Below the pieces are notes generated by a model that searched no databases, had not been told where the DNA came from, and saw only the letters and a program-made list of their open reading frames with translations. DNA of 64,000 bases from Lachnospiraceae bacterium (lineage in GTDB: Bacteria; Bacillota; Clostridia; Lachnospirales; Lachnospiraceae). Position numbers and translations under genes: made by a program. Below are positions 34,779 to 44,856 of this stretch, in pieces. The DNA lies in NCBI GenBank assembly GCA_029012365.1, contig JAQXLY010000018.1, positions 1 through 64,000 of the forward strand. Reading direction: 5' to 3'. Within the stretch, counting starts at the first letter, position 1. Each line of letters opens with the position of its first letter.

Positions 34779-35299
34779 TGCTTTACAAACTGATGATTCT
34801 CTACATTCTTGACCGGATTGATTTTCCGATGACCAACTCGCAGCTGACGGATTTCTTCATCGGAAAAAACTATACGGATTATTTCACCCTGCATGAAACA
34901 ATAAACGATTTGACCGAGGATGGGTTTATTGTAAAAGAAGTAGTCCGTAACAAAACATTATATCATATTACGGAAGCCGGCGGCGAAGCACTCTCCTTCT
35001 TCCTTAAGGACATTTCGCCGGCCGCCAGAGCAGATATTGATGAGTACCTTTCCGCACAACAGTATCAGCTCAAGGAAGAACAGTCCACCCCTGCCGATTA
35101 CTATGAAATCAAGCACTCCGAGTATCTTGCCGAATGTAAAATACTTGACCGCGACTCGGTACTTCTTGACCTTCAGATTACGTTATCCAATGAGGCAGAG
35201 GCGGAAAAACTGTGCAACAACTGGAAAGAAAACAGTACAGACATTTATACTTATATTATAACAAAACTACTGGCAACGACCGGAAAGGATACGGTTTAG
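34760..35299 (+). CDS. DUF4364 family protein
   Basis: 179 residues. The start overlaps the radical SAM gene and has GAAAGGAG at 6 nt. The N-terminal part looks like a winged helix (LYILDRIDFPMTNSQLTDFF, LTEDGFIVKE, YHITEAGGEAL), which suggests DNA binding. The C-terminal half is acidic and mixed alpha/beta. The family is common in Clostridia and its function is not known. Its stop codon overlaps the stop of the convergent nifU-type gene. Confidence 0.85.
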   Translation: MQSEMLMLYKLMILYILDRIDFPMTNSQLTDFFIGKNYTDYFTLHETINDLTEDGFIVKEVVRNKTLYHITEAGGEALSFFLKDISPAARADIDEYLSAQQYQLKEEQSTPADYYEIKHSEYLAECKILDRDSVLLDLQITLSNEAEAEKLCNNWKENSTDIYTYIITKLLATTGKDTV

Positions 35300-35727
35300 C
35301 TGTGGCAATGAGCGCAGCTTGTACAATCCGGAAATTCTTTACGGTCATATTCTATCCCGTTTTTGTCATAATAGTCTTTTAACGCTGCCTTAATTGCTTC
35401 CTCTGCAAGTACAGAGCAATGTAACTTATGCGCCGGAAGACCTTCCAGTGCTTCCGCAACCGCCTTATTGGTAAGTTTCATCGCATCCGATATCGGTCTG
35501 CCCTTAATCAGCTCAGTCGCCATGGAACTTGATGCGATTGCACTGCCGCATCCGAAGGTCTCGAATTTCACATCAGAAATCACATCATTCTCGATTTTCA
35601 GATATATTTTCATAATATCACCGCACTTGGCATTTCCTACCTCACCTACTCCGTCGGCGTTCTCTATGACACCTACATTGCGCGGATTACGAAAATGATC
35701 CATCACTTTATCACTATATAATGCCAT
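35296..35727 (-). CDS. nifU: NifU/IscU-type Fe-S cluster scaffold
   Basis: 143 residues. The three cluster-ligand cysteines are visible in GNAKCGD, GCGSAIASS and HKLHCSVLAEEAI, with the conserved Asp after the first Cys. It assembles [2Fe-2S] clusters from iron and the sulfur delivered by the desulfurase encoded just upstream. Compared with basic IscU it has a short extra C-terminal tail with further Cys and His residues (DCTSCAHCHS). It is the last gene of the sulfur operon. Confidence 0.93.
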   Translation of the reverse strand: MALYSDKVMDHFRNPRNVGVIENADGVGEVGNAKCGDIMKIYLKIENDVISDVKFETFGCGSAIASSSMATELIKGRPISDAMKLTNKAVAEALEGLPAHKLHCSVLAEEAIKAALKDYYDKNGIEYDRKEFPDCTSCAHCHS

Positions 35728-35736
35728 AATTTCACC

Positions 35737-36948
35737 TCACTTTATCACAAATTCCTGTTTCCCGGTTACTAAATCGCGCCATACCGGAGAAATGCTTCTT
35801 AAATATTCCACCGTTTCTTTGACTGCCGTTACTGCAGCATCTATCTCTTTTTCCGTCGTTTCCTCCGACAGTGTAAGTCGCAAAGAACCGTGTGCTATTT
35901 CGTGAGGTCTGCCGATTGCAAGCAGGACATGACTTGGGTCAAGCGAACCGGAGGTGCAAGCGGAGCCGGACGAAGCGCATACTCCCTTATCATCTAACAA
36001 AAGCAGCAACGATTCTCCTTCGATTCCCTCAAAACACAGATTAACATTTCCGGGCAGACGTTTTTCAAGGCTTCCGTTTACGATACAATGAGGTATCTGT
36101 AGCAGCCCGTCTATCAGCTTATCCCGAAGTACGGTAATTTTTTTTGCGTTTCTTTCCAGACCTTCACAGGCTTCCTCTAACGCCGCCGCCATTCCCATTA
36201 CTGCGGGAACATTCTCTGTTCCCGCACGTTTTCCGCGCTCCTGCGCTCCTCCCTCAATCAGAGAGGAAAGCGGAGTTTTACTCCGGGCATACAATGCTCC
36301 GACTCCCTTCGGCCCATGAAATTTATGTCCCGACAAGGAAAGCATATCTACATTCAGTGCTTCCACATCAACCGGCACATGCCCCACTGCCTGTACCGCA
36401 TCGGTATGAAAAAGAACACCTCTCTCCCGACAAATTGCTCCGATTTCGGCAATCGGCTGTATCGTTCCGATTTCATTATTGGCATACATCACCGACACAA
36501 GACACGTATCGGGGGTAATCGCTTCTGCCACCTGCTCGGCTGTTACCAGACCTTCCTCACTCACGGGGAGCAGAGTAATCAAAAAGCCTTCCTTCTCCAG
36601 CTTCCGTAACGTATGGAGAACGGCATGGTGCTCTATTGCGGTAGAAATAATATGCTTCTTTCCTTTCCGTTCCCCGAAACGTGCCGCTGAGATAATTGCC
36701 TGATTGTCCGCTTCGCTTCCGCCGGAGGTAAAGGTAATTTCTCTTTCCCCGCATCCGAGACAGGCTGCGACCCTTTGTCTTGCATCCGCAAGTGCCTCCG
36801 CGGCTCTCTGCCCCGCAGAATGCAGGCTGGAAGGATTTCCGTAGATTTCATCCATATATGGCAACATCGCATTTATCGCCGTCTTACTCATCTTTGTCGT
36901 TGCAGCATTATCAAGATAGATACAACCGTTCTGTGCTATACTTTCCAT
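35737..36948 (-). CDS. nifS: Cysteine desulfurase, NifS type
   Basis: 403 residues. PLP enzyme that takes sulfur from cysteine for Fe-S cluster assembly. The PLP Lys is in SLSGHKFHGPKG, and the N-terminal YLDNAATTKMS is typical. The active-site Cys lies in the flexible loop CASSGSACTSGS. It is located 9 bp before the scaffold gene and 22 bp after cysteine synthase, within one leftward operon. The last ~35 residues after KEIDAAV are slightly longer than in some members. Confidence 0.95.
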   Translation of the reverse strand: MESIAQNGCIYLDNAATTKMSKTAINAMLPYMDEIYGNPSSLHSAGQRAAEALADARQRVAACLGCGEREITFTSGGSEADNQAIISAARFGERKGKKHIISTAIEHHAVLHTLRKLEKEGFLITLLPVSEEGLVTAEQVAEAITPDTCLVSVMYANNEIGTIQPIAEIGAICRERGVLFHTDAVQAVGHVPVDVEALNVDMLSLSGHKFHGPKGVGALYARSKTPLSSLIEGGAQERGKRAGTENVPAVMGMAAALEEACEGLERNAKKITVLRDKLIDGLLQIPHCIVNGSLEKRLPGNVNLCFEGIEGESLLLLLDDKGVCASSGSACTSGSLDPSHVLLAIGRPHEIAHGSLRLTLSEETTEKEIDAAVTAVKETVEYLRSISPVWRDLVTGKQEFVIK

Positions 36949-36970
36949 TCAAATCCAAACTCCTTCTGAC

Positions 36971-37912
36971 TCATTTGCCTTCCTCATCGGAAAACAGTGG
37001 CGTGGATAAATACCTGTCCCCGGTATCCGGGAACAATACAACAATGTTCTTTCCCTCATTTTCCGGACGCTTTGCTACTTCAACTGCAGCCCATAATGCC
37101 GCTCCGGAAGAAATTCCAACAAGGATTCCCTCTTTTCTCCCGATAAGTCTTCCGGTCTCAAAAGCCGCTTCATTGGCAACCGTAATAATCTCATCATATA
37201 TCTTTGTATTCAGCGTATCCGGGACAAACCCCGCACCGATTCCCTGAATCTTATGGGCACCTGCCACACCGGTAGACAGAACTGCCGAAGAAGCAGGCTC
37301 TACCGCAACCACCTTCACCTCCGGATTACGGGATTTTAAATACTCACCTGTACCTGTAATTGTCCCGCCGGTTCCTATACCGGCAACAAAGATATCTACC
37401 TTTCCGTCCGTATCCTCAAAAATCTCCGGTCCCGTTGTTTCAAAGTGTATCTTAGGATTGGCAGGATTTTCAAACTGACCCGGAATAAAGCTGTTCGGAA
37501 TCTCCTCTGCCAGCTCCTTTGCCTTTGCGATTGCGCCTTTCATTCCCTTCGCACCCTCTGTCAGTACCAGCTCGGCACCGTATGCCTTGACTAACTGTCT
37601 GCGCTCCAGTGACATTGTTTCCGGCATAACGATAATGATGCGATATCCTCTTGCAGCTGCTACACTGGCGAGTCCGATACCGGTATTTCCGGAGGTCGGC
37701 TCAATAATTACCGTGTCCTTATTTAACTTTCCTTCTGCTTCTGCCGCATCAAACATTGCCTTTGCAATCCGGTCCTTTACAGAGCCGGCCGGGTTAAAGT
37801 ATTCCAGCTTCGCAATAACTTTCGCTTTTAACTGAAATAAGTCCTCAATTTTCTTTAATTCGAGAAGCGGTGTCCTTCCGATTAATTCTTCTGCAGATTG
37901 ATAAATACTCAT
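36971..37912 (-). CDS. cysK: Cysteine synthase A (O-acetylserine sulfhydrylase)
   Basis: 313 residues from the ATG at 37912, with AGGAGG at 8 nt. It forms cysteine from O-acetylserine and sulfide using PLP. Visible are the PLP Lys in [11 protein letters not shown], the substrate loop [10 protein letters not shown], and the phosphate-binding [10 protein letters not shown]. It lies 13 bp after the O-acetylhomoserine sulfhydrylase gene and 22 bp before nifS, so sulfide incorporation and Fe-S assembly are expressed together. Confidence 0.95.
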   Translation of the reverse strand: MSIYQSAEELIGRTPLLELKKIEDLFQLKAKVIAKLEYFNPAGSVKDRIAKAMFDAAEAEGKLNKDTVIIEPTSGNTGIGLASVAAARGYRIIIVMPETMSLERRQLVKAYGAELVLTEGAKGMKGAIAKAKELAEEIPNSFIPGQFENPANPKIHFETTGPEIFEDTDGKVDIFVAGIGTGGTITGTGEYLKSRNPEVKVVAVEPASSAVLSTGVAGAHKIQGIGAGFVPDTLNTKIYDEIITVANEAAFETGRLIGRKEGILVGISSGAALWAAVEVAKRPENEGKNIVVLFPDTGDRYLSTPLFSDEEGK

Positions 37913-37925
37913 ATCCTTTTCCTCC

Positions 37926-39212
37926 TTATTTCTCCGCTGCCGCAAACGCCTGTCCGAGGTCAGCTATAATATCATCAATATGTTCCGTTCCGATAGAAAG
38001 ACGAATTGTATTTGGCTTTATTCCCTGCTCTAAAAGCTCCTCGTTTGTCAGCTGACTGTGGGTAGTCGTTGCGGGATGAATTACCAGACTCTTAACATCA
38101 GCCACATTGGCAAGTAATGAAAAAATCTTTAAGCTGTCAATGAACTTATGAGCCTCCTTCTCTCCCCCCTTGATTTCAAAGGTGAAAATAGAAGCGCCCC
38201 CCTTCGGAAAATATCTTTCATACAGGGCATGGTCCGGATGCTCCGGTAAAGACGGATGATTTACATGCTCCACCTGCGGATGAGCGGAAAGAAATTCCAC
38301 AACCTTCTTTGCATTTTCCGCATGTCTTTCGAGACGAAGAGACAATGTCTCTGTTCCCTGAAGCAGCAGAAACGCTGCAAACGGAGAAATCGTTGCTCCC
38401 GTATCACGTAGTAAAATAGCACGAATATAAGTAACAAATGCCGCCGCACCCGCCGCCTGTGTGAACGATACCCCGTGGTAGCTCGGATTCGGTGATGCTA
38501 TTGCGGGATAATTTCCGGATGCCGCCCAGTCAAACTTTCCGGAATCCACAATAATTCCGCCGAGTGTTGTGCCGTGTCCGCCGATAAACTTCGTTGCCGA
38601 GTGTACTACGACATCCGCTCCGTGCTCTATAGGACGAATGAAATACGGAGTTCCGAACGTATTATCCACAACTAACGGCAGACCATGCTTATGTGCCAGC
38701 TCTGCCAGTGCATCGATATCCGGAATATCACTGTTAGGATTTCCTAAGGTTTCAATATAAATTGCACGGGTATTCTCCTTTATGGCAGCCTCTACTTCTT
38801 CCAGATTGTGAATATCGACAAACGATGCCGTAATGTCGAAGTTCGGAAGCGTATGTGCAAGCAGGTTATAGCTGCCGCCATATATTGTCTTCTGTGCTAC
38901 AATGTGACCGCCGTTTTGTGCCAGTGCCTGTATCGTATATGTGATGGCTGCCGCACCCGATGCAACGGCAAGGGCTGCCACACCGCCCTCTAATGCCGCA
39001 ATACGTTTTTCAAAAATGTCCTGCGTTGTATTGGTAAGTCTTCCGTATATGTTCCCCGCATCCTGCAATCCAAACCGCGCCGCAGCATGTGCGCAATCAT
39101 GAAATACATATGAGGTTGTTGCATAAATCGGTACCGCTCTGGAATCGGTAGCACTATCAGGTGTCTCCTGACCTACATGAAGCTGAAGTGTTTCAAATTT
39201 ATATTCAGACAT
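37926..39212 (-). CDS. O-acetylhomoserine aminocarboxypropyltransferase (sulfhydrylase)
   Basis: 428 residues from the second ATG at 39212, which has AGGAG at about 8 nt. A PLP enzyme that makes homocysteine from O-acetylhomoserine and sulfide. The N-terminal [19 protein letters not shown] and the PLP segment [15 protein letters not shown] are typical of this family. It is the first gene of the four-gene sulfur operon, with a strong promoter at 39363-39391. Its leader is about 150 nt and shows no SAM-I riboswitch core. Confidence 0.93.
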   Translation of the reverse strand: MSEYKFETLQLHVGQETPDSATDSRAVPIYATTSYVFHDCAHAAARFGLQDAGNIYGRLTNTTQDIFEKRIAALEGGVAALAVASGAAAITYTIQALAQNGGHIVAQKTIYGGSYNLLAHTLPNFDITASFVDIHNLEEVEAAIKENTRAIYIETLGNPNSDIPDIDALAELAHKHGLPLVVDNTFGTPYFIRPIEHGADVVVHSATKFIGGHGTTLGGIIVDSGKFDWAASGNYPAIASPNPSYHGVSFTQAAGAAAFVTYIRAILLRDTGATISPFAAFLLLQGTETLSLRLERHAENAKKVVEFLSAHPQVEHVNHPSLPEHPDHALYERYFPKGGASIFTFEIKGGEKEAHKFIDSLKIFSLLANVADVKSLVIHPATTTHSQLTNEELLEQGIKPNTIRLSIGTEHIDDIIADLGQAFAAAEK

Positions 39213-39362
39213 AAGCATTCTCCTTTTTCTCTAACATTATTTTGTACTTTTCTCTCCTGAATATTAACATCGACACATTCGCCCAAGGCAAAAATTTCTT
39301 CTTACAAGCTCTTCAAAGTGTTTTCCCATACATTCAACCTACCTTTTTAATATGTTATACGC

Positions 39363-39391
39363 ATAATACCACTATAAACATACTTTGTCAA
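39363..39391 (-). promoter_or_regulatory. Promoter of the sulfur/Fe-S operon
   Basis: TTGACA (39391-39386), 17-bp spacer, TATTAT (39368-39363) on the minus strand. It is back to back with the Rrf2 gene promoter. The two -35 boxes are only about 10 bp apart, so one bound regulator could control both. Confidence 0.8.
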
Positions 39392-39401
39392 TAGGTTTTA
39401 C

Positions 39402-39429
39402 TTGATTTTTAATTTTTTTGTGTTACACT
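39402..39429 (+). promoter_or_regulatory. Promoter of the Rrf2 regulator gene
   Basis: TTGATT (39402-39407), 16-bp spacer, TACACT (39424-39429). The ATG follows at 39451 after CGGAGG, giving a very short leader. Confidence 0.6.
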
Positions 39430-39450
39430 GGTATTAACGGAGGTGTTCAC

Positions 39451-39879
39451 ATGATTTCAACAAGAGGCAGATATGCACTGAGAGTAATGATTGATATTGC
39501 GGAAAACAGCAACGGCAACTTCATTCCGTTAAACGAGATTGCAGAAAGACAGGGGATATCCGAAAAATACCTTGAAAGTATTCTTGTCATTCTTACAAGA
39601 GGAAATCTGCTGCTCGGCATGCGTGGAAAGGGCGGCGGATATAAGCTGATAAGAGACCCGAAGGATTACACCTTAGGAACCATTCTAAGGCTGACCGAAG
39701 GTTCCCTCTCTCCCGTTGCCTGCTTAAAGGAAGGTGCCGAGCCTTGTATTAAAAGCCCGGCATGCAGAACCCTTCCGGTATGGAAGGGATTAAATGATGC
39801 AATTAATACTTATCTGGACGGAATTACGCTGGCGGAGCTTTTGAAACCTAAAGCTTCCTCAAGTGAATATTGTATCTAA
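39451..39879 (+). CDS. Rrf2-family transcription regulator
   Basis: 142 residues from the ATG with CGGAGG at 8 nt. The winged helix spans about 1-65, with the family start MISTRGRYALRVMIDIA and the wing GMRGKGGGYKL. Three cysteines follow (C-x7-C-x5-C, in CLKEGAEPC and PAC), in the place where IscR-type members bind an Fe-S cluster; CymR-type members lack them. It is divergent from the sulfur and Fe-S operon, its probable target. Whether it senses a cluster or O-acetylserine is open. Confidence 0.9.
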   Translation: MISTRGRYALRVMIDIAENSNGNFIPLNEIAERQGISEKYLESILVILTRGNLLLGMRGKGGGYKLIRDPKDYTLGTILRLTEGSLSPVACLKEGAEPCIKSPACRTLPVWKGLNDAINTYLDGITLAELLKPKASSSEYCI

Positions 39880-39886
39880 TCAAAGC

Positions 39887-39913
39887 GGGGTCACGCAGCT
39901 AATGCACGACCCC
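39887..39913. terminator. Weak hairpin between convergent rrf2 and engB genes
   Basis: GGGGTC and GACCCC pair across a 15-nt loop that itself contains GCA/TGC. ATGCTTTTATG follows on the plus strand. It is a modest terminator for the Rrf2 gene and perhaps for the opposing operon. Confidence 0.5.
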
Positions 39914-39919
39914 ATGCTT

Positions 39920-40519
39920 TTATGCATTCTCTTTCTGCGGAAGCAGCTCTTCGATTTTCTGCCAGATTTCGTCTCTTCCCTGTTTAGTTTCCGCCGAGAA
40001 AGGAATGAAAACCCCGTCCTTCGGCATCCCAAGACTTGTCCGTATCAGCTTGCTTTGCTTCGCTATCTGGCTACGATTGATTTTATCAAGCTTTGTTGCA
40101 ATCACAACCGGCAAAAATCCGTTATGCACAATCCAGTTATACATATCCTTGTCGTTCTCTGACGGTTCGTGGCGGATATCAACCAATAAGAAAATAAGCT
40201 TTAACTGTTTCGAACTTTTCAAATACCGTTCAATCATCCTGCCCCATTTTGCACGTAACTCCATGGAAACTTTAGCATAGCCGTATCCCGGAAGATCAAC
40301 AAAATACAGCATTTCGTTGATATTATAAAAATTAATGGTCTGTGTCTTTCCCGGCTGAGCGGAGGTTCTTGCATAAGCCTTTCTATTCATCAGTCCGTTA
40401 ATCAGCGAAGATTTCCCTACATTTGATTTTCCGGCAAATGCAAACTCCGGCAGCAGATTTTCCGGCAGCCTGCTGGTAATGCCACACACCGTTTCCAGGT
40501 TTACACCGGTTACATTCAT
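39920..40519 (-). CDS. engB: Ribosome biogenesis GTPase EngB (YsxC)
   Basis: 199 residues. The G1 motif is GKSNVGKSS, G3 is DLPGYG and G4 is TKLDK. It is an essential GTPase needed for 50S subunit assembly. Its ATG overlaps the TGA stop of lon by four bases (ATGA), so translation is coupled. It is the last gene of the tig-clpP-clpX-lon-engB operon. Confidence 0.96.
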   Translation of the reverse strand: MNVTGVNLETVCGITSRLPENLLPEFAFAGKSNVGKSSLINGLMNRKAYARTSAQPGKTQTINFYNINEMLYFVDLPGYGYAKVSMELRAKWGRMIERYLKSSKQLKLIFLLVDIRHEPSENDKDMYNWIVHNGFLPVVIATKLDKINRSQIAKQSKLIRTSLGMPKDGVFIPFSAETKQGRDEIWQKIEELLPQKENA

Positions 40520-42849
40520 TCCTTTACTCCCTTCTCACAAAGCAGTGCCTCCGAAAGAACCTGTTCCATCGTTTCTACCGTCACGATTTCCAGTCCGTTT
40601 GTAACCTCTTCTTCCAATTCCTGAACATCTGCCTCATTCTGCTTCGGTACCAGCACCTTTTTTACACCAGCCTGCTTTGCCGCAAGAAGCTTTTCCTTCA
40701 GTCCTCCAATCGGCAGCACACGTCCCCGCAGTGTTACTTCTCCGGTCATCGCCACGTCCGGCAGCACCTTTTTCCCCGTAACGGCAGAATAAATCGCAGT
40801 TGCCATGGTAATACCGGCCGACGGTCCGTCCTTCGGCACGGCCCCCTCCGGCACATGAACATGAATCTGATGCTTCTCGAAATACTCCTCCGTAAGAGTG
40901 TCTCCGCAATAAGCCCGTACAAAGGAAAGAGCCGTCTGCGCCGATTCCTTCATTACATCCCCAAGCTTTCCCGTTAAGGTGATACCGCCCTTTCCCGGCA
41001 TCACATTTACTTCAATCTCCAGCGTATCTCCACCCACACTTGTCCATGCAAGACCCCGCACAAGACCGATTTGCGGCTTCTTCTCTACCGTACCCCTCAG
41101 ATACTTACGCTTCCCCAGATATGCAAATAAATCTTTCTCACTAATCCTTATCGGAAGCTCCGGCTTCTCCTTTGCCGCATCAATATTCCAGACTGTTTTT
41201 CGGCATAACTCACCCAGCCTCTCCTCCAGCTTACGCACCCCCGCTTCTTTTGTGTAACCGCTGATTACCGCCTTTAGTGCTCCGTCTGTTACCTTCATTT
41301 CCTTTGCTGTCAATCCGTTTTTCTTCAACTGTTTTTTTAACAGATATCTTTTGGCAATAAAGAACTTCTCGGTTTCCGTATATCCGGAAAGTTCAATGAC
41401 CTCCATACGGTCTAAGAGCGGTTTCGGAATCGTCTGTAATGTATTTGCGGTAGCAATAAACAAAACCTCGGATAAATCCAAAGGCATATCCAGATAGTGG
41501 TCCATAAAATGTGCATTCTGCTCCGGATCAAGTACCTCTAACAGAGCCGCACTCGGATCCCCCTTATAGTCACTTGCCACTTTGTCAATCTCATCTAACA
41601 GCATCAGGGGATTTTTCACTCCCGCCTGTTTAATTCCTGCCGCAATGCGTCCCGGCATCGCACCGATATACGTGCGTCTGTGTCCGCGAATTTCCGCCTC
41701 ATCCCGCACACCGCCAAGACATACTCTGACATACTTTTTTCCCAGTGCCTCCGCAACCGAATGTGCAATCGACGTCTTACCGGTTCCGGGTGGTCCCACA
41801 AGGCACAAAATCGTACCTTCTGCCGTACCGGTGCGCTTTCTAACCGCAAGATACTGTAAGATGCGCTCCTTAACCTTTTCCATGCCGTAGTGGTCACGTT
41901 CCAGAATCTTCCCCGCCTGCTCTAAGCTATAGCTTTCCTCCGTTGCCGCATCCCACGGCATGGCAAGCAGAGTTTCAATATATGTTCTCGCAACGGCACT
42001 TTCGGAGGCTGCACCTCCAAGACGCCTGTACCGCTCAATTTCCTTTGCAATAGCTGATTTTACCTCTTCAGAAGCCTGAAGCTTTGAAAGACGATTTGCA
42101 AATTCCTCTGCCTCATCCGTCTCTCCCAGTTCTTCCCTAATCACCTTTAACTGTTCCCTGAGCACATACTCCTTTTGATTCTTTTCAACCTTTGCCTTCA
42201 CCTTTGCCTGCAAATCTTTTCGAATCCTAAGCTCCTCAATCTCATTTGCAAGAATCTGTGCCAGTAGTTCAAAACGTGCAAAAAACTCCGCTTCCTCCAA
42301 AAGAGTCTGTCTCTCATAAGTGGTCAGCGGAATCAGTGCTGCAATCTGCTCCATCAGCCGTTCCAGCTCCGTCACACCGTACAGCTGCTCGGCAACGTCC
42401 TTTCCGACATTACCGTTTACCGTAAAATAGACCGAAAGCAGGTCATGAAGCGTACCAATCATGGCACGCTTCTCCACTTCCGAAAGCTGTTCCGAGCTCT
42501 CCTGCTCCGTTACCGTAATCTGCGCAGATAAATAAGGGGAGACACTTACCAAATAGTCAAGCTCTCCTCGCTTTTCTCCCGTAATAAGTACACGGACAAG
42601 ATTCCCCGGCAATTTAATAATCTGCTTTATCCGTGCCACACATCCTACCGAATACAAATCATCCACCGCAGGCTCGTCCACGGAAGCATCCTTCTGTGTC
42701 ACCGCAAATATTATCTGATCCGACTTCATTGCCTGTTCCACTGCCTGAATACTCATTTTCCGGTTTACATCAAAATGTACCAGCATGCCCGGAAGCACTG
42801 CGACATTCCGCAGCGCTACCACCGGCATCACTTTTATTTCATTCTTCAT
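40516..42849 (-). CDS. lon: ATP-dependent protease Lon
   Basis: 777 residues, normal length for LonA. An N-terminal LON substrate domain (VMPVVALRNVAVLPGM) leads into a coiled coil. The AAA+ domain has Walker A GPPGTGKTSIA and Walker B LMLLDEIDK. The protease domain has the catalytic Ser in KDGPSAGITMATA and Lys in GGLKEKLLAAKQAG. It degrades damaged and regulatory proteins in the cytoplasm. It lies between clpX and engB in one quality-control operon. Confidence 0.97.
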   Translation of the reverse strand: MKNEIKVMPVVALRNVAVLPGMLVHFDVNRKMSIQAVEQAMKSDQIIFAVTQKDASVDEPAVDDLYSVGCVARIKQIIKLPGNLVRVLITGEKRGELDYLVSVSPYLSAQITVTEQESSEQLSEVEKRAMIGTLHDLLSVYFTVNGNVGKDVAEQLYGVTELERLMEQIAALIPLTTYERQTLLEEAEFFARFELLAQILANEIEELRIRKDLQAKVKAKVEKNQKEYVLREQLKVIREELGETDEAEEFANRLSKLQASEEVKSAIAKEIERYRRLGGAASESAVARTYIETLLAMPWDAATEESYSLEQAGKILERDHYGMEKVKERILQYLAVRKRTGTAEGTILCLVGPPGTGKTSIAHSVAEALGKKYVRVCLGGVRDEAEIRGHRRTYIGAMPGRIAAGIKQAGVKNPLMLLDEIDKVASDYKGDPSAALLEVLDPEQNAHFMDHYLDMPLDLSEVLFIATANTLQTIPKPLLDRMEVIELSGYTETEKFFIAKRYLLKKQLKKNGLTAKEMKVTDGALKAVISGYTKEAGVRKLEERLGELCRKTVWNIDAAKEKPELPIRISEKDLFAYLGKRKYLRGTVEKKPQIGLVRGLAWTSVGGDTLEIEVNVMPGKGGITLTGKLGDVMKESAQTALSFVRAYCGDTLTEEYFEKHQIHVHVPEGAVPKDGPSAGITMATAIYSAVTGKKVLPDVAMTGEVTLRGRVLPIGGLKEKLLAAKQAGVKKVLVPKQNEADVQELEEEVTNGLEIVTVETMEQVLSEALLCEKGVKE

Positions 42850-42871
42850 TCCATCACCTTTGCTCTGTCAG

Positions 42872-44176
42872 CTATGCACTTTCATCCGTGCTTCGCTGTC
42901 CTGACTTTTTCGCAAGCGGCCTTTTTCTTTGCTCGGCAATTACTAACTCCGGCTCCTTCGTTCCCCCTGCCGCTTCCTTTGTCACAATACACTTCAATAT
43001 GCTTTCATCCGAAGGTGCACGGTACATCGTATCCATCATAATATTTTCCATAATGGAGCGCAGACCTCTCGCACCTGTTTTCTGCTCTACCGCACGCTTT
43101 GCGATTACACGCAGTGCCTCATCCTCGAACTCCAGCTCCACACCGTCCAGTTCAAAAATGCGCCGGTATTGCTTCGTCAAAGCATTCTTCGGCTCCTTTA
43201 AAATACGAACCAGTGCATCCTCATCCAGTATATCCAGTGCAACCGTTACCGGAACACGCCCGATAAACTCCGGAATCATACCGAACTTCACTAAATCCTG
43301 AGGCATCACCTGACGGAACATCTCACCGATGCGCAGCTCCATTCCGTCACCGATTTCAGCATTAAATCCCATAGATTTATGTCCGGTACGGGCTTCTACA
43401 ATCTTCTCCAATCCATCAAATGCACCACCGCAAATAAACAAAATATTTGTGGTATTGATTTGAAGAAATTCCTGATGCGGATGCTTTCTCCCACCCTGCG
43501 GCGGTACGGAAGCAACCGTTCCTTCCAAAATCTTTAACAAAGCCTGCTGTACCCCTTCTCCCGAAACATCGCGGGTTATGGATACGTTCTCTGATTTGCG
43601 CGTAATCTTGTCAATTTCATCGATATAAATAATGCCGTGCTCTGCACGCTCAATATCAAAATCGGCAGCCTGAATCAGCTTCAGTAAAATGTTTTCAACA
43701 TCTTCACCCACATATCCGGCCTCCGTTAATGCAGTCGCATCCGCAATCGCAAACGGCACATTCAAAAGCTTTGCCAGAGTCTGTGCAAGATAAGTTTTAC
43801 CGCTGCCGGTCGGTCCTATCATCAAAATATTAGACTTCTGAAGCTCTACATCAGAGCTTGGCTGCATTAAAACACGTTTGTAATGATTATAAACCGATAC
43901 TGCAAGAACCTTCTTTGCATCCTCCTGTCCGATGACATACTCATCCAGAAATGCCTTGATTTCTATCGGCTTGAGCAGATTAATTCCGCTCTCATCCGCT
44001 TCTTCCAGCACACCGTCCTTTTCCAGTTCCTCTTCTACCAGCTCTGCACATAATTCAACACATTCATCACAAATATATACTCCCGACGGACCGGAGATCA
44101 TCTTTCTTACCTGATTTTGCGCTTTCCCGCAGAAAGAGCAGAAAAAGGTCTGTTTACCCTCTGTCTTATTTGCCAC
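42872..44176 (-). CDS. clpX: ClpX, ATPase subunit of ClpXP
   Basis: 434 residues. The N-terminal C4 zinc-binding domain is FCSFCGK and CDECVELC. Walker A is [12 protein letters not shown] and Walker [10 protein letters not shown]; the arginine finger region is [13 protein letters not shown]. It unfolds substrates and feeds them to ClpP, whose gene lies 32 bp upstream on the same strand. The ClpP-binding loop should lie near the segment around GFNAEIGDG, though I cannot identify its tripeptide with certainty. Confidence 0.97.
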   Translation of the reverse strand: MANKTEGKQTFFCSFCGKAQNQVRKMISGPSGVYICDECVELCAELVEEELEKDGVLEEADESGINLLKPIEIKAFLDEYVIGQEDAKKVLAVSVYNHYKRVLMQPSSDVELQKSNILMIGPTGSGKTYLAQTLAKLLNVPFAIADATALTEAGYVGEDVENILLKLIQAADFDIERAEHGIIYIDEIDKITRKSENVSITRDVSGEGVQQALLKILEGTVASVPPQGGRKHPHQEFLQINTTNILFICGGAFDGLEKIVEARTGHKSMGFNAEIGDGMELRIGEMFRQVMPQDLVKFGMIPEFIGRVPVTVALDILDEDALVRILKEPKNALTKQYRRIFELDGVELEFEDEALRVIAKRAVEQKTGARGLRSIMENIMMDTMYRAPSDESILKCIVTKEAAGGTKEPELVIAEQRKRPLAKKSGQRSTDESA

Positions 44177-44208
44177 TTCGGTTCACCTCAATTATTTATA
44201 CATAGATA

Positions 44209-44790
44209 CTACCGGCTCGTAATTACACTGTCAATTAAGCCGTATGCCACCGCTTCTTCCGCAGACATATAGTTATCGCGCTCTGTATCTACCGCAATAA
44301 CCTCAATCGGCTTTCCGGTATTTGCAGCAAGAATCTCGTTTAACTTCTGTCTCGTTTTTAAAATATTCTTTGCTACAATCTCAATTTCCGTAGCCTGCCC
44401 TCTTGCACCGCCCGACGGCTGATGAATCATTACCTCGGCATTCGGAAGCGCAAACCGCTTACCCTTTGCGCCGCCCGCAAGCAAAAATGCGCCCATACTG
44501 GCAGCCATACCGATACATATCGTGGAAACATCACACTTAATATACTGCCTGGTATCATAAATTGCCATACCGGCCGTTACCGAGCCTCCCGGACTGTTGA
44601 TATACAGGCTGATATCTCTTTTCGGGTCTTCACTCTCTAAAAATAAAAGCTGCGCAACCACAAGACTTGCGGTCACATCATTTACTTCCTCTCCAAGAAA
44701 AATAATGCGGTCTTTTAATAATCTGGAATAGATGTCATAGGTACGTTCTCCCTTTGCCGTCTGTTCCAGCACATAAGGTACTAAACTCAT
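44209..44790 (-). CDS. clpP: ClpP protease subunit
   Basis: 193 residues from the ATG at 44790, which has AAGGAG at 9 nt and gives the usual start [11 protein letters not shown]. Catalytic Ser is in GMAASMGAF and His in MIHQPSGG; the Asp lies in the segment after [11 protein letters not shown]. Assembles as a tetradecamer with ClpX. It lies between tig and clpX in the operon, the standard order in Firmicutes. Confidence 0.97.
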   Translation of the reverse strand: MSLVPYVLEQTAKGERTYDIYSRLLKDRIIFLGEEVNDVTASLVVAQLLFLESEDPKRDISLYINSPGGSVTAGMAIYDTRQYIKCDVSTICIGMAASMGAFLLAGGAKGKRFALPNAEVMIHQPSGGARGQATEIEIVAKNILKTRQKLNEILAANTGKPIEVIAVDTERDNYMSAEEAVAYGLIDSVITSR

Positions 44791-44856
44791 TATTTGAAAC
44801 TCCTTTCCGGCAACGAAGGGATGCTCCACGGAACATCCCTTATGCTACTCTCTTTC

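Noticed and set aside
39213-39362. SAM or T-box riboswitch before the O-acetylhomoserine sulfhydrylase gene
   Set aside because: The leader lacks the SAM-I core and a T-box sequence, and no terminator hairpin precedes the gene.
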